From NCBI RefSeq assembly GCF_029227915.1, contig NC_079888.1, positions 20,006,001-20,070,000 of the forward strand: a DNA stretch of 64,000 nt, given 5' to 3'. The notes beneath the pieces are model-generated. The model was not told the DNA's origin. It did not search any database and worked only from the letters and a program-made list of their open reading frames with translations. The stretch comes from Hydractinia symbiolongicarpus (lineage: Eukaryota; Cnidaria; Hydrozoa; Anthoathecata; Hydractiniidae). A program made the translations under genes and the position numbers. Of the stretch, positions 49,890 through 62,981 are shown in pieces (positions within the stretch are counted from its first letter, which is position 1; every line of letters begins with the position of its first letter).

Positions 49890-52884
49890 GTTGACTGTGG
49901 GACTTAATTGAACTAACTTTGGACTGTGACCTGATAAATGTGATAAATGAGACAATTGGACTCCAAGAAATAACATTCTTCTTAATTTGACGTGATTGCC
50001 GGAACTCAGCGATTACACTGGCCGCTGTGGTAGCGCTTCATTTAAGAGTTTAGATAAAAAAGTCATTTTTTACTGTGGGACCAATCCTAGCCGTTATTGC
50101 GCCCTGAAGAAATAGCGACAGTTTCAAAAACTATATTTCATTGTCTTTCTAACGGTGTCAGTCCCTTTCAGTTACAACGGTTTGGTCACAAATACGTACC
50201 AACATGGATTTAGCGATATTTTTCTGATATTACTAGGTTGCGTTGCTTTTAACGATGAAACGATTGACTGTGGGACTTAATTGAACTAACTTTGGACTGT
50301 CTCCTGATAAATATGATAAAGGAGACAATTGGACTCCAGGAAATAGCATTCTTGTTAACTTGACATGATTGCCGAATCTCAGCGATTACACTGGGCTCTG
50401 TGGTAGCGCTTTATTTAAGAATTAAGATAAAAAAAGTCATTTCTTTATTGTGGGACCAATTTTAGCCGTTATCGCGCGCTAAAGAAATAGCGACAGTTTC
50501 AAGAACTACATTTCATTTACTTTCTAACGGTGTCAGTCCGTTTGAGTTACAACAGTTGGGTCACATATTCGTACCAACATGTATTTAGCGATATTTTTCT
50601 GATATTACTAGGTTGCATCGCTTTTAACTATGAAACGATTGACTGTGGGACTTAATTGAGCTAACTTTGGACTGTGACCTGATAAATGTGATAAAAGAGA
50701 CAATTGGACTCCAAGAAAAACATTCTTCTTGATTTGACATGATTGCCGAAACTCAGCGATTACACTGAGCTCTGTGGTAGCGCTTCATTTAAGAATTATG
50801 ATAAAAAAAGTCATTTTTTTATTGTTGAACCAATCCTAGCCATTATCGCGCGCTGTAGAAATAGCGACAGATTCAAAAACTACATTTCATTGACTTTCTA
50901 ACGGTGTCAGTTCCTTTCAGTTACAACGGTTTGGTCACAAATACGTACCAACATGTATTTAGAGACATTTTTCTGTTATTACTAGGTTGCGTCGCTTTTA
51001 ACTATGAAACGATTGAATGTGGGACTTAATTGAACTAACTTTGGACTCTCTCCTGATAAATGTGATAAAGGAGACAATTGGACTCCAAGAAATAACATTC
51101 TTGTTAACTTGACATGATTGCCGAAACTCAGCGATTACACTGGGATCTGTGGTAGCGCTTCATTTAAGAATTATGATAAAACAAATCATTTTTTTATTGT
51201 GGGACCAATCCTAGCCGTTATGGCGCGCTAAAGAAAAAGCGACAGTTTCAAGAACTACATTTCATTGACTTTCTAACGATGTCAGTCCCTTTGAGTTTCA
51301 ACGGTTGTGTCACATATTCGTACCAACATGTATTTAGCGATACATTTGTGATATTGCTAGGTTGCATCGCTCTTAGCAATGAAACGTTGACTGTGGGGAC
51401 TTAATTGAACTAACTTTGGGCTGTGAGCTGATAAATGTGAAAAATGGGACAATTGGACACCAAGAAATAACATTCTTCTTAATTTGACATGATTGCCGAA
51501 ACTCAGCGATTACACTGGCCGCTGTGGTAGCGCTTCATTTAAGAATTAAGTTAAGAAAACTAATTTTTTTATTGTGGGACCAATCCTAGACGTTATCGCG
51601 CGCTAAGGAAATAGCGACAGTTTCAAAAACTACATTTCATTTTCTTTCTAACGGTGTCAGTCCGTTTGAGTTTCAACGGTTGTGTCACATATTCGTACCA
51701 ACATGTATTTAGCGATATTTTTTTGATATTACTAGGTTGCATCGCTTTTAACAATGAAACGATTGACTGTGGGACTTAATTGAACTAACTTTGGACTGTG
51801 ACCTGAGAAATGTGAAAAATGAGACAATTGGACTCCAAGAAATAACATTTTTGTTAACTTGACGTGATTGCCGGAAATCAGCGATTACACTGGGCACTGT
51901 GGTAGCGCTTCATTTAAAAATTAAGCTAAAAAAAGTCATTTTTTACTGTGGGACCAATCTTATTCGTTATCGCGCGCTGAAGAAATAGCGACAGTTTCAA
52001 AAACTACATTTCATTGACTTTCTAACGGTGTCAGTCCCTTTCAGTTACAACGGTTTGGTCACAAATACGTACCAACATGTATTTAGCGATATTTTTCTGA
52101 TATTACTAGGTTGCGTTGCTTTTAACGATGAAACGATTGACTGTGGGTCTTAATTGAACTAACTTTGGACTGTCTCCTGATAAATGTGATAAAGGAGACA
52201 TTTGGACTCCAAGAAATAACATTCTTGTTAACTTGACATGATTGCCGAAACTCAGCGATTACACTGGGCTCTGTGGTAGCGCTTTATTTAAGAATTAAGA
52301 TAAAAAAAGTCATATTTTTTTGTGGGACCAATTTTAGCCGTTATCGCGCGCTAAAGAAATAGCGACAGTTTCAAGAACTACATTTCATTGACTTTCTAAC
52401 GGTGTCAGTCCATTTGAGTTACAACAGTTGGGTCACATATTCGTACCAACATGTATTTAGCGATATTTTTCTGATATTACTAGGTTGCATCGCTTTTAAC
52501 TATGAAACGATTGACTGTGGGACTTAATTGAGCTAACTTTGGACTGTCACCTAATAAATGTGATAAAAGAGACAATTGGACTCCAAGAAAATACATTCTT
52601 CTTGATTTGACATGATTGCCGAAACTCAGCGATTACACTGGGCTCTGTGGTAGCGCCTCATTTAAGAATTATGATAAAAAAAGTCATTTTTTTATTGTGG
52701 GACCAATCCTAGCCATTATCGCGCGCTGAGGAAATAGCGACAGTTTCAAAAACTACAATTCATTGACTTTCTAACGGTGTCAGTCCCTTTCAGGTACAAC
52801 GGTTTGGTCACAAATACGTACCAACATGGATTTAGCGATATTTTTCTGATATTACTAGGTTGCGTTGCTTTTAACGATGAAACG
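49890..52884. repeat. 2,995-bp 8-monomer tandem HOR, copy 1
   Basis: Monomer starts 50255, 50630, 51004, 51379, 51754 and 52128 recur at exactly +2,995. All rare words match, for example TTGCGCCCTGAAG, CCAGGAAATAGC, ATTGTTGAACC, GATAAAACAAATC and CGATACATTTGTG. I saw no difference between the copies over about 2.4 kb by eye. The unit includes a domain II-like half monomer at its left end. Confidence 0.93.
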
Positions 52885-55299
52885 ATTGACTGTGGGACTT
52901 AATTGAACTAACTTTGGACTGTGACCTGATAAATGTGATAAATGAGACAATTGGACTCCAAGAAATAACATTCTTCTTAATTTGACGTGATTGCCGGAAC
53001 TCAGCGATTACACTGGCCGCTGTGGTAGCGCTTCATTTAAGAGTTTAGATAAAAAAGTCATTTTTTACTGTGGGACCAATCCTAGCCGTTATTGCGCCCT
53101 GAAGAAATAGCGACAGTTTCAAAAACTATATTTCATTGTCTTTCTAACGGTGTCAGTCCCTTTCAGTTACAACGGTTTGGTCACAAATACGTACCAACAT
53201 GGATTTAGCGATATTTTTCTGATATTACTAGGTTGCGTTGCTTTTAACGATGAAACGATTGACTGTGGGACTTAATTGAACTAACTTTGGACTGTCTCCT
53301 GATAAATATGATAAAGGAGACAATTGGACTCCAGGAAATAGCATTCTTGTTAACTTGACATGATTGCCGAATCTCAGCGATTACACTGGGCTCTGTGGTA
53401 GCGCTTTATTTAAGAATTAAGATAAAAAAAGTCATTTCTTTATTGTGGGACCAATTTTAGCCGTTATCGCGCGCTAAAGAAATAGCGACAGTTTCAAGAA
53501 CTACATTTCATTTACTTTCTAACGGTGTCAGTCCGTTTGAGTTACAACAGTTGGGTCACATATTCGTACCAACATGTATTTAGCGATATTTTTCTGATAT
53601 TACTAGGTTGCATCGCTTTTAACTATGAAACGATTGACTGTGGGACTTAATTGAGCTAACTTTGGACTGTGACCTGATAAATGTGATAAAAGAGACAATT
53701 GGACTCCAAGAAAAACATTCTTCTTGATTTGACATGATTGCCGAAACTCAGCGATTACACTGAGCTCTGTGGTAGCGCTTCATTTAAGAATTATGATAAA
53801 AAAAGTCATTTTTTTATTGTTGAACCAATCCTAGCCATTATCGCGCGCTGTAGAAATAGCGACAGATTCAAAAACTACATTTCATTGACTTTCTAACGGT
53901 GTCAGTTCCTTTCAGTTACAACGGTTTGGTCACAAATACGTACCAACATGTATTTAGAGACATTTTTCTGTTATTACTAGGTTGCGTCGCTTTTAACTAT
54001 GAAACGATTGAATGTGGGACTTAATTGAACTAACTTTGGACTCTCTCCTGATAAATGTGATAAAGGAGACAATTGGACTCCAAGAAATAACATTCTTGTT
54101 AACTTGACATGATTGCCGAAACTCAGCGATTACACTGGGATCTGTGGTAGCGCTTCATTTAAGAATTATGATAAAACAAATCATTTTTTTATTGTGGGAC
54201 CAATCCTAGCCGTTATGGCGCGCTAAAGAAAAAGCGACAGTTTCAAGAACTACATTTCATTGACTTTCTAACGATGTCAGTCCCTTTGAGTTTCAACGGT
54301 TGTGTCACATATTCGTACCAACATGTATTTAGCGATACATTTGTGATATTGCTAGGTTGCATCGCTCTTAGCAATGAAACGTTGACTGTGGGGACTTAAT
54401 TGAACTAACTTTGGGCTGTGAGCTGATAAATGTGAAAAATGGGACAATTGGACACCAAGAAATAACATTCTTCTTAATTTGACATGATTGCCGAAACTCA
54501 GCGATTACACTGGCCGCTGTGGTAGCGCTTCATTTAAGAATTAAGTTAAGAAAACTAATTTTTTTATTGTGGGACCAATCCTAGACGTTATCGCGCGCTA
54601 AGGAAATAGCGACAGTTTCAAAAACTACATTTCATTTTCTTTCTAACGGTGTCAGTCCGTTTGAGTTTCAACGGTTGTGTCACATATTCGTACCAACATG
54701 TATTTAGCGATATTTTTTTGATATTACTAGGTTGCATCGCTTTTAACAATGAAACGATTGACTGTGGGACTTAATTGAACTAACTTTGGACTGTGACCTG
54801 AGAAATGTGAAAAATGAGACAATTGGACTCCAAGAAATAACATTTTTGTTAACTTGACGTGATTGCCGGAAATCAGCGATTACACTGGGCACTGTGGTAG
54901 CGCTTCATTTAAAAATTAAGCTAAAAAAAGTCATTTTTTACTGTGGGACCAATCTTATTCGTTATCGCGCGCTGAAGAAATAGCGACAGTTTCAAAAACT
55001 ACATTTCATTGACTTTCTAACGGTGTCAGTCCCTTTCAGTTACAACGGTTTGGTCACAAATACGTACCAACATGTATTTAGCGATATTTTTCTGATATTA
55101 CTAGGTTGCGTTGCTTTTAACGATGAAACGATTGACTGTGGGTCTTAATTGAACTAACTTTGGACTGTCTCCTGATAAATGTGATAAAGGAGACATTTGG
55201 ACTCCAAGAAATAACATTCTTGTTAACTTGACATGATTGCCGAAACTCAGCGATTACACTGGGCTCTGTGGTAGCGCTTTATTTAAGAATTAAGTTAAG
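52885..55299. repeat. 2,995-bp HOR, copy 2 (3' truncated)
   Basis: Adjacent copy of 49890-52884. The first monomer (52,877) is a hybrid: the ACGATGAAACG start of one subtype runs into GGACTGTGACCTG of another at about 52,920. The match ends at about 55,299, where AATTAAGTTAAG replaces AATTAAGATAAA because of the 749-bp duplication. Confidence 0.92.
54533..55281. repeat. 749-bp 2-monomer tandem duplication, copy 1
   Basis: Monomer starts 54749 and 55123 recur at +749 (55498, 55872). The copies look identical by eye. The 13-bp word TTTAAGAATTAAG occurs at 54,533, 55,282 and 56,031, marking the exchange point. Confidence 0.93.
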
Positions 55300-56030
55300 A
55301 AAACTAATTTTTTTATTGTGGGACCAATCCTAGACGTTATCGCGCGCTAAGGAAATAGCGACAGTTTCAAAAACTACATTTCATTTTCTTTCTAACGGTG
55401 TCAGTCCGTTTGAGTTTCAACGGTTGTGTCACATATTCGTACCAACATGTATTTAGCGATATTTTTTTGATATTACTAGGTTGCATCGCTTTTAACAATG
55501 AAACGATTGACTGTGGGACTTAATTGAACTAACTTTGGACTGTGACCTGAGAAATGTGAAAAATGAGACAATTGGACTCCAAGAAATAACATTTTTGTTA
55601 ACTTGACGTGATTGCCGGAAATCAGCGATTACACTGGGCACTGTGGTAGCGCTTCATTTAAAAATTAAGCTAAAAAAAGTCATTTTTTACTGTGGGACCA
55701 ATCTTATTCGTTATCGCGCGCTGAAGAAATAGCGACAGTTTCAAAAACTACATTTCATTGACTTTCTAACGGTGTCAGTCCCTTTCAGTTACAACGGTTT
55801 GGTCACAAATACGTACCAACATGTATTTAGCGATATTTTTCTGATATTACTAGGTTGCGTTGCTTTTAACGATGAAACGATTGACTGTGGGTCTTAATTG
55901 AACTAACTTTGGACTGTCTCCTGATAAATGTGATAAAGGAGACATTTGGACTCCAAGAAATAACATTCTTGTTAACTTGACATGATTGCCGAAACTCAGC
56001 GATTACACTGGGCTCTGTGGTAGCGCTTTA
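55282..56030. repeat. 749-bp tandem duplication, copy 2
   Basis: Adjacent copy of 54533-55281, starting and ending at TTTAAGAATTAAG. It adds two monomers to this HOR copy, so the following 52,502-type monomer sits at 56,246. Confidence 0.93.
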
Positions 56031-56620
56031 TTTAAGAATTAAGATAAAAAAAGTCATATTTTTTTGTGGGACCAATTTTAGCCGTTATCGCGCGCTAAAG
56101 AAATAGCGACAGTTTCAAGAACTACATTTCATTGACTTTCTAACGGTGTCAGTCCATTTGAGTTACAACAGTTGGGTCACATATTCGTACCAACATGTAT
56201 TTAGCGATATTTTTCTGATATTACTAGGTTGCATCGCTTTTAACTATGAAACGATTGACTGTGGGACTTAATTGAGCTAACTTTGGACTGTCACCTAATA
56301 AATGTGATAAAAGAGACAATTGGACTCCAAGAAAATACATTCTTCTTGATTTGACATGATTGCCGAAACTCAGCGATTACACTGGGCTCTGTGGTAGCGC
56401 CTCATTTAAGAATTATGATAAAAAAAGTCATTTTTTTATTGTGGGACCAATCCTAGCCATTATCGCGCGCTGAGGAAATAGCGACAGTTTCAAAAACTAC
56501 AATTCATTGACTTTCTAACGGTGTCAGTCCCTTTCAGGTACAACGGTTTGGTCACAAATACGTACCAACATGGATTTAGCGATATTTTTCTGATATTACT
56601 AGGTTGCGTTGCTTTTAACG

Positions 56621-59614
56621 ATGAAACGATTGACTGTGGGACTTAATTGAACTAACTTTGGACTGTCTCCTGATAAATATGATAAAGCAGACAATTGGAC
56701 TCCAGGAAATAGCATTCTTGTTAACTTGACATGATTGCCGAATCTCAGCGATTACACTGGGCTCTGTGGTAGCGCTTTATTTAAGAATTAAGATAAAAAA
56801 AGTCATTTCTTTATTGTGGGACCAATTTTAGCCGTTATCGCGCGCTAAAGAAATAGCGACAGTTTCAAGAACTACATTTCATTTACTTTCTAACGGTGTC
56901 AGTCCGTTTGAGTTACAACAGTTGGGTCACATATTCGTACCAACATGTATTTAGCGATATTTTTCTGATATTACTAGGTTGCATCGCTTTTAACTATGAA
57001 ACGATTGACTGTGGGACTTAATTGAGCTAACTTTGGACTGTGACCTGATAAATGTGATAAAAGAGACAATTGGACTCCAAGAAAAACATTCTTCTTGATT
57101 TGACATGATTGCCGAAACTCAGCGATTACACTGAGCTCTGTGGTAGCGCTTCATTTAAGAATTATGATAAAAAAAGTCATTTTTTTATTGTGGAACCAAT
57201 CCTAGCCATTATCGCGCGCTGAGGAAATAGAGACAGTTTCAAAAACTACATTTCATTGACCTTCTAACGGTGTCAGTCCGTTTGAGTTTCAACGGTTGTG
57301 TCACATATTCGTACCAACATGTATTTAGCGATATTTTTTTGATACTACTAGGTTGCATCGCTTTTAACAATGAAACGTTGACTGTGGGACTTAATTGAAC
57401 TAACTTTGGACTGTGACCTGATAAATGTGATAAATGAGACAATTGGACTCCAAGAAATAACATTCTTCTTAATTTGACGTGATTGCCGGAACTCAGCGTT
57501 TACACTGGCCGCTGTGGTAGCGCTTCATTTAAGAGCTTAGATAAATAAGTCATTTTATACTGTGGGACCAATCCTATCCGTTATCGCGCGCTGTAGAAAT
57601 AGCGACAGATTCAAAAACTACATTTCATTGACTTTCTAACGGTGTCAGTTCCTTTCAGTTACAACGGTTTGGTCACAAATACGTACCAACATGTATTTAG
57701 AGACATTTTTCTGTTATTACTAGGTTGCGTCGCTTTTAACTATGAAACGATTGAATGTGGGACTTAATTGAACTAACTTTGGACTCTCTCCTGATAAATG
57801 TGATAAAGGAGACAATTGGACTCCAAGAAATAACATTCTTGTTAACTTGACATGATTGCCGAAACTCAGCGATTACACTGGGCTCTGTGGTAGCGCTTCA
57901 TTTAAGAATTATGATAAAACAAGTCATTTTTTTATTGTGGGACCAATCCTAGCCGTTATGGCGCGCTAAAGAAAAAGCGACAGTTTCAAGAACTACATTT
58001 CATTGACTTTCTAACGATGTCAGTCCCTTTGAGTTTCAACGGTTGTGTCACATATTCGTACCAACATGTATTTAGCGATACTTTTGTGATATTGCTAGGT
58101 TGCATCGCTCTTAGCAATGAAACGTTGACTGTGGGGACTTAATTGAACTAACTTTGGGCTGTGAGCTGATAAATGTGAAAAATGGGACAATTGGACACCA
58201 AGAAATAACATTCTTCTTAATTTGACATGATTGCCGAAACTCAGCGATTACACTGGCCGCTGTGGTAGCGCTTCATTTAAGAATTAAGTTAAGAAAACTA
58301 ATTTTTTTATTGTGGGACCAATCCTAGACGTTATCGCGCGCTAAGAAAATAGCGACAGTTTCAAAAACTACATTTCATTGTCTTTCTAACGGTGTCAGTC
58401 CGTTTGAGTTTTAACGGTTGTGTCACATATTCGTACCAACATGTATTTAGCGATATTTTTTTGATATTACTAGGTTGCATCGCTTTTAACAATGAAACGA
58501 TTGACTGTGGGACTTAATTGAACTAACTTTGGACTGTGACCTGAGAAATGTGAAAAATGAGACAATTGGACTCCAAGAAATAACATTTTTGTTAACTTGA
58601 CGTGATTGCCGAAAATCAGCGATTACACTGGGCACTGTGGTAGCGCTTCATTTAAAAATTAAGCTAAAAAAAGTCATTTTTTACTGTGGGACCAATCCTA
58701 TTCGTTATCGCGCGCTGAAGAAATAGCGACAGTTTCAAAAACTACATTTCATTGACTTTCTAACGGTGTCAGTCCCTTTCAGTTACAACGGTTTGGTCAC
58801 AAATACGTACCAACATGTATTTAGCGATATTTTTCTGATATTACTAGGTTGCGTTGCTTTTAACGATGAAACGATTGACTGTGGGTCTTAATTGAACTAA
58901 CTTTGGACTGTCTCCTGATAAATGTGATAAAGGAGACATTTGGACTCCAAGAAATAACATTCTTGTTAACTTGACATGATTGCCGAAACTCAGCGATTAC
59001 ACTGGGCTCTGTGGTAGCGCTTTATTTAAGAATTAAGATAAAAAAAGTCATATTTTTTTGTGGGACCAATTTTAGCCGTTATCGCGCGCTAAAGAAATAG
59101 CGACAGTTTCAAGAACTACATTTCATTGACTTTCTAACGGTGTCAGTCCATTTGAGTTACAACAGTTGGGTCACATATTCGTACCAACATGTATTTAGCG
59201 ATATTTTTCTGATATTACTAGGTTGCATCGCTTTTAACTATGAAACGATTGACTGTGGGACTTAATTGAGCTAACTTTGGACTGTCACCTAATAAATGTG
59301 ATAAAAGAGACAATTGGACTCCAAGAAAATACATTCTTCTTGATTTGACATGATTGCCGAAACTCAGCGATTACACTGGGCTCTGTGGTAGCGCCTCATT
59401 TAAGAATTATGATAAAAAAAGTCATTTTTTTATTGTGGGACCAATCCTAGCCATTATCGCGCGCTGAGGAAATAGCGACAGTTTCAAAAACTACAATTCA
59501 TTGACTTTCTAACGGTGTCAGTCCGTTTGAGTTTCAACGGTTGTGTCACATATTCGTACCAACATGTATTTAGCGATATTTTTTTGATACTACTAGGTTG
59601 CATCGCTTTTAACA
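56621..59614. repeat. Domain III HOR, copy 3 (8 monomers, 2,994 bp)
   Basis: Monomer order by type is 50255, 50630, a GTGACCTG/ACGTTGACTG monomer at 57370, then 51004, 51379, 51754, 52128 and 52502 types. Matches to copy 2 run at offset 3,743 (53999 to 57742, 54374 to 58117, 54749 to 58492) and then 2,994 (55872 to 58866, 56246 to 59240). More substitutions are visible than between copies 1 and 2 (for example GATAAAACAAGTC near 57,914 and CGATACTTTTGTG near 58,076), so this copy is older. Confidence 0.85.
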
Positions 59615-61858
59615 ATAAAACGTTGACTATGGGTCTTAATTCAACTAACTTTGGACTGTGACCTGATAAATGTGATAAATGAGACAATTGGACTCTAAGA
59701 AATAACATTCTTCTTAATTTGACGTGATTCCCGGAATTCAGCGTTTACACTAGCCGCTGTGGTAGCGCTTCATTTAAGAGCTTAGATAAAAAAGTCATTT
59801 TATACTGTGGGACCAATCCTATCCGTTATCGCGCGCTGTAGAAATAGCGACAGTTTCAAAAACTACATTTCATTGACTTTCTAACGGTGTCAGTTCCTTT
59901 CAGTTACAACGGTTTGGTCACAAATACGTACCAACGTGTATTTAGAGATATTTTTCTGTTATTACTAGGTTGCGTCGATTTTAACTATGAAACGATTGAC
60001 TGTGGGACTTAATTGAACTAACTTTGGACTCTCTCCTGATAAATGTGATAAAGGAGACAATTGGACTCCAAGAAATAACATTCTTGTTAACTTGAAATGA
60101 TTGCCGAAACTCAGCGATTACACTGGGCTCTGTGGTAGCGCTTCATTTAAGAATTGAGATAAAAAAAGTGATTTTTTTATTGTGGGACCAATCCTAGCCG
60201 TTATGGCGCGCTAAAGAAAAAGCGACAGTTTCAAGAACTACATTTCATTGACTTTCTAACGATGTCAGTCCGTTTGAGTTTCAACGGTTGTGTCACATAA
60301 TCGTACCAACATGTATTTAGCGATACTTTTGTGATATTACTAGGTTGCATCGCTCTTAGCAATGAAACGTTGACTGTGGGGACTTAATTGAACTAACTTT
60401 GGGCTGTGAGCTGATAAATGTGAAAAATGGGACAATTGGACACCAAGAAAAAACATTCTTCTTAATTTGACATGATTGCCGAAACTCAGCGATTACACTG
60501 GCCGCTGTGGTAGCGCTTCATTTCAGAATTAAGTTAAGAAAACTAATTTTTTTATTGTGGGACCAATCCTAGCCATTATCGCGCGCTGAGGAAATAGCGA
60601 CAGTTTCAAAAACTACATTTCATTGACTTTCTAACGGTGTCAGTCCGTTTGAGTTTCAACGGTTGTGTCACATATTCGTAGCAACATGTATTTAGCGATA
60701 TTTTTTTGATATTACTAGGTTGCATCGCTTTTAACAATAAAACGTTGACTGTGGGACTTAATTGAACTAACTTTGGACTTTGACCTGATAAATGTGATAA
60801 ATGAGACAATTGGACTCCAAGAAATAACATTCTTCTTAATTTGACGTGATTGCCGGAATTCAGCGATTACACTGGGCTCTGTGGTAGCGCTTCAATTAAG
60901 AATTAAGATAAAAAAGTCATTTTTTTATTGCGGGACCAATCCTAGCCATTATCTCGCGCTGAAAAAATAGCGGCATTTTAAAAAACTACATTTCATTGAC
61001 TTTCTAACGGTGTCAGTCCCTTTCAGTTACAACGGTTTGGTCACAAATACGTACCAACATGTATTTAGCGATATTTTTCTGATATTACTAGGTTGCGTTG
61101 CTTTTAACGATGAAACGATTGACGGTGGGTCTTAATTGAACCAACTTTGGACTGTCTCCTGATAAATGTGATAAAGGAGACATTTGGACTCCAAGAAATA
61201 ACATTCTTGTTAACTTGACATGATTGCCGAAACTCAGCGATTACACTGGGCTCTGTGGTAGCGCTTTATTTAAGAATTAAGATAAAAAAAGTCATTTCTT
61301 TTTTGTGGGACCAATTTTAGCCGTTATCGCGCGCTAAAGAAATAGCGACAGTTTCAAGAACTACATTTCATTGACTTTCTAATGGTGTCAGTCCATTTGA
61401 GTTACAACGGTTGTGTCACATATTCGTACCAACATCTATTTAGCGATATTTTTTTGATACTACTAGGTTGCATCGCTTTTAACAATAAAACGTTGACTAT
61501 GGGACTTAATTTAACTAACTTTGGACTGTGACCTGATAAATGTGATAAATGAGACAATTGGACTCTAAGAAATAACATTCTTCTTAATTTGACGTGATTC
61601 CCGGAACTCAGCGTTTACACTGGTCGCTGTGGTAGCGCTTCATTTAAGAGCTTAGATAAAAAAAGTGATTTTTTTATTGTGGGACCAATCCTAGCCGTTA
61701 TGGCGCGCTAAAGAAAAAGCGACAGTTTCAAGAACTACATTTCATTGACTTTCTAACGATGTCAGTCCGTTTGAGTTTCAACGGTTGTGTCACATATTCG
61801 TACCAACATGTATTTAGCGATACTTTTGTGATACTACTATGTTGCATCGCTCTTAGCA
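59615..61858. repeat. Degenerate, reshuffled domain III HOR segment
   Basis: Six monomers (59615, 59987, 60362, 60737, 61110, 61485) are recognisable as domain III types but in a shuffled order, with more private substitutions such as AACAATAAAACGTTGACTATGG at 59,611 and 61,481 and the CCCGGAATTCAGC variant near 59,731. It is the most divergent part of domain III. Confidence 0.75.
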
Positions 61859-62981
61859 ATGAAACGTTGACTGTGGGGACTTAATTGAACTAACTTTGGG
61901 CTGTGAGCTGATAAATGTGAAAAATGGGACAATTGGACACTAAGAAATAACAATCTTCTTAATTTGACATGATTGCCGAAACTCAGCGATTACACTGGCC
62001 GCTGTGGTAGCGCTTCATTTAAGAATTAAGTTAAGAAAACTAATTTTTTTATTATTGGACCAATCCTAGACGTTATCACGCGCTGAGGAAATAACGACAG
62101 TTTCAAAAACAACATTTCATTGTCTTTCTAACGGTGTCAGTCCGTTTGAGTTTCAACGGTTGTGTCACATATTCGTACCAACATATATTTAGCGATATTT
62201 TTTGATATTACTAGGTTGCATCGCTTTTAACAATGAAACGATTGACTGTGGGACTTAATTGAACTAACTTTGGACTGTGACCTGAGAAATGTGAAAAATG
62301 AGACAATTGGACTCCAAGAAATAACATTCTTGTTAACTTGACGTGATTGCCGGAACTCAGCGATTACACTGGGCACTGTAGTAGCGCTTCATTTAAAAAT
62401 TAAGCTAAAAAAAGTCATTTTTTACTGTGGGACCAATCCTATTCGTTATCGCGCGCTGAAGAAATAGCGACAGTTTCAAAAACTACATTTCATTGACTTT
62501 CTAACGGTGTCGGTCCCTTTCAGTTACAACGGTTTGGTCACAAATACGTACCAACATGTATTTAGCGATATATTTCTGATATTACTAGGTTGCGTTGCTT
62601 TTAACGATGAAACGATTGACTGTGGGTCTTAATTGAACTAACTTTGGACTGTCTCCTGATAAATGTGATAAAGGAGACATTTGGACTCCAAGAAATAACA
62701 TTCTTGTTAACTTGACATGATTGCCGAAACTCAGCGATTACACTGGGCTCTGTGGTAGCGCTTCATTTAAGAATTAAGATAAAAAAAGTGATTTTTTTAT
62801 TGTGGGACCAATCCTAGCCGTTATGGCGCGCTAAAGAAAAAGCGACAGTTTCAAGAACTACATTTCATTGACTTTCTAACGATGTCAGTCCGTTTGAGTT
62901 TAAACGGTTGTGTCACATATTCGTACCAACATGTATTTAGCGATACTTTTGTGATATTACTAGGTTGCATCGCTCTTAGCA
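61859..62981. repeat. 3-monomer HOR of 1,123 bp, copy 1
   Basis: Monomers 61859, 62233 and 62607 (51379, 51754 and 52128 types) recur at +1,123/1,124 as 62982, 63357 and 63731. Copy 1 has CACTAAGAAATAACAATC near 61,938, while copy 2 has CACCAAGAAATAACATTC. Confidence 0.88.
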
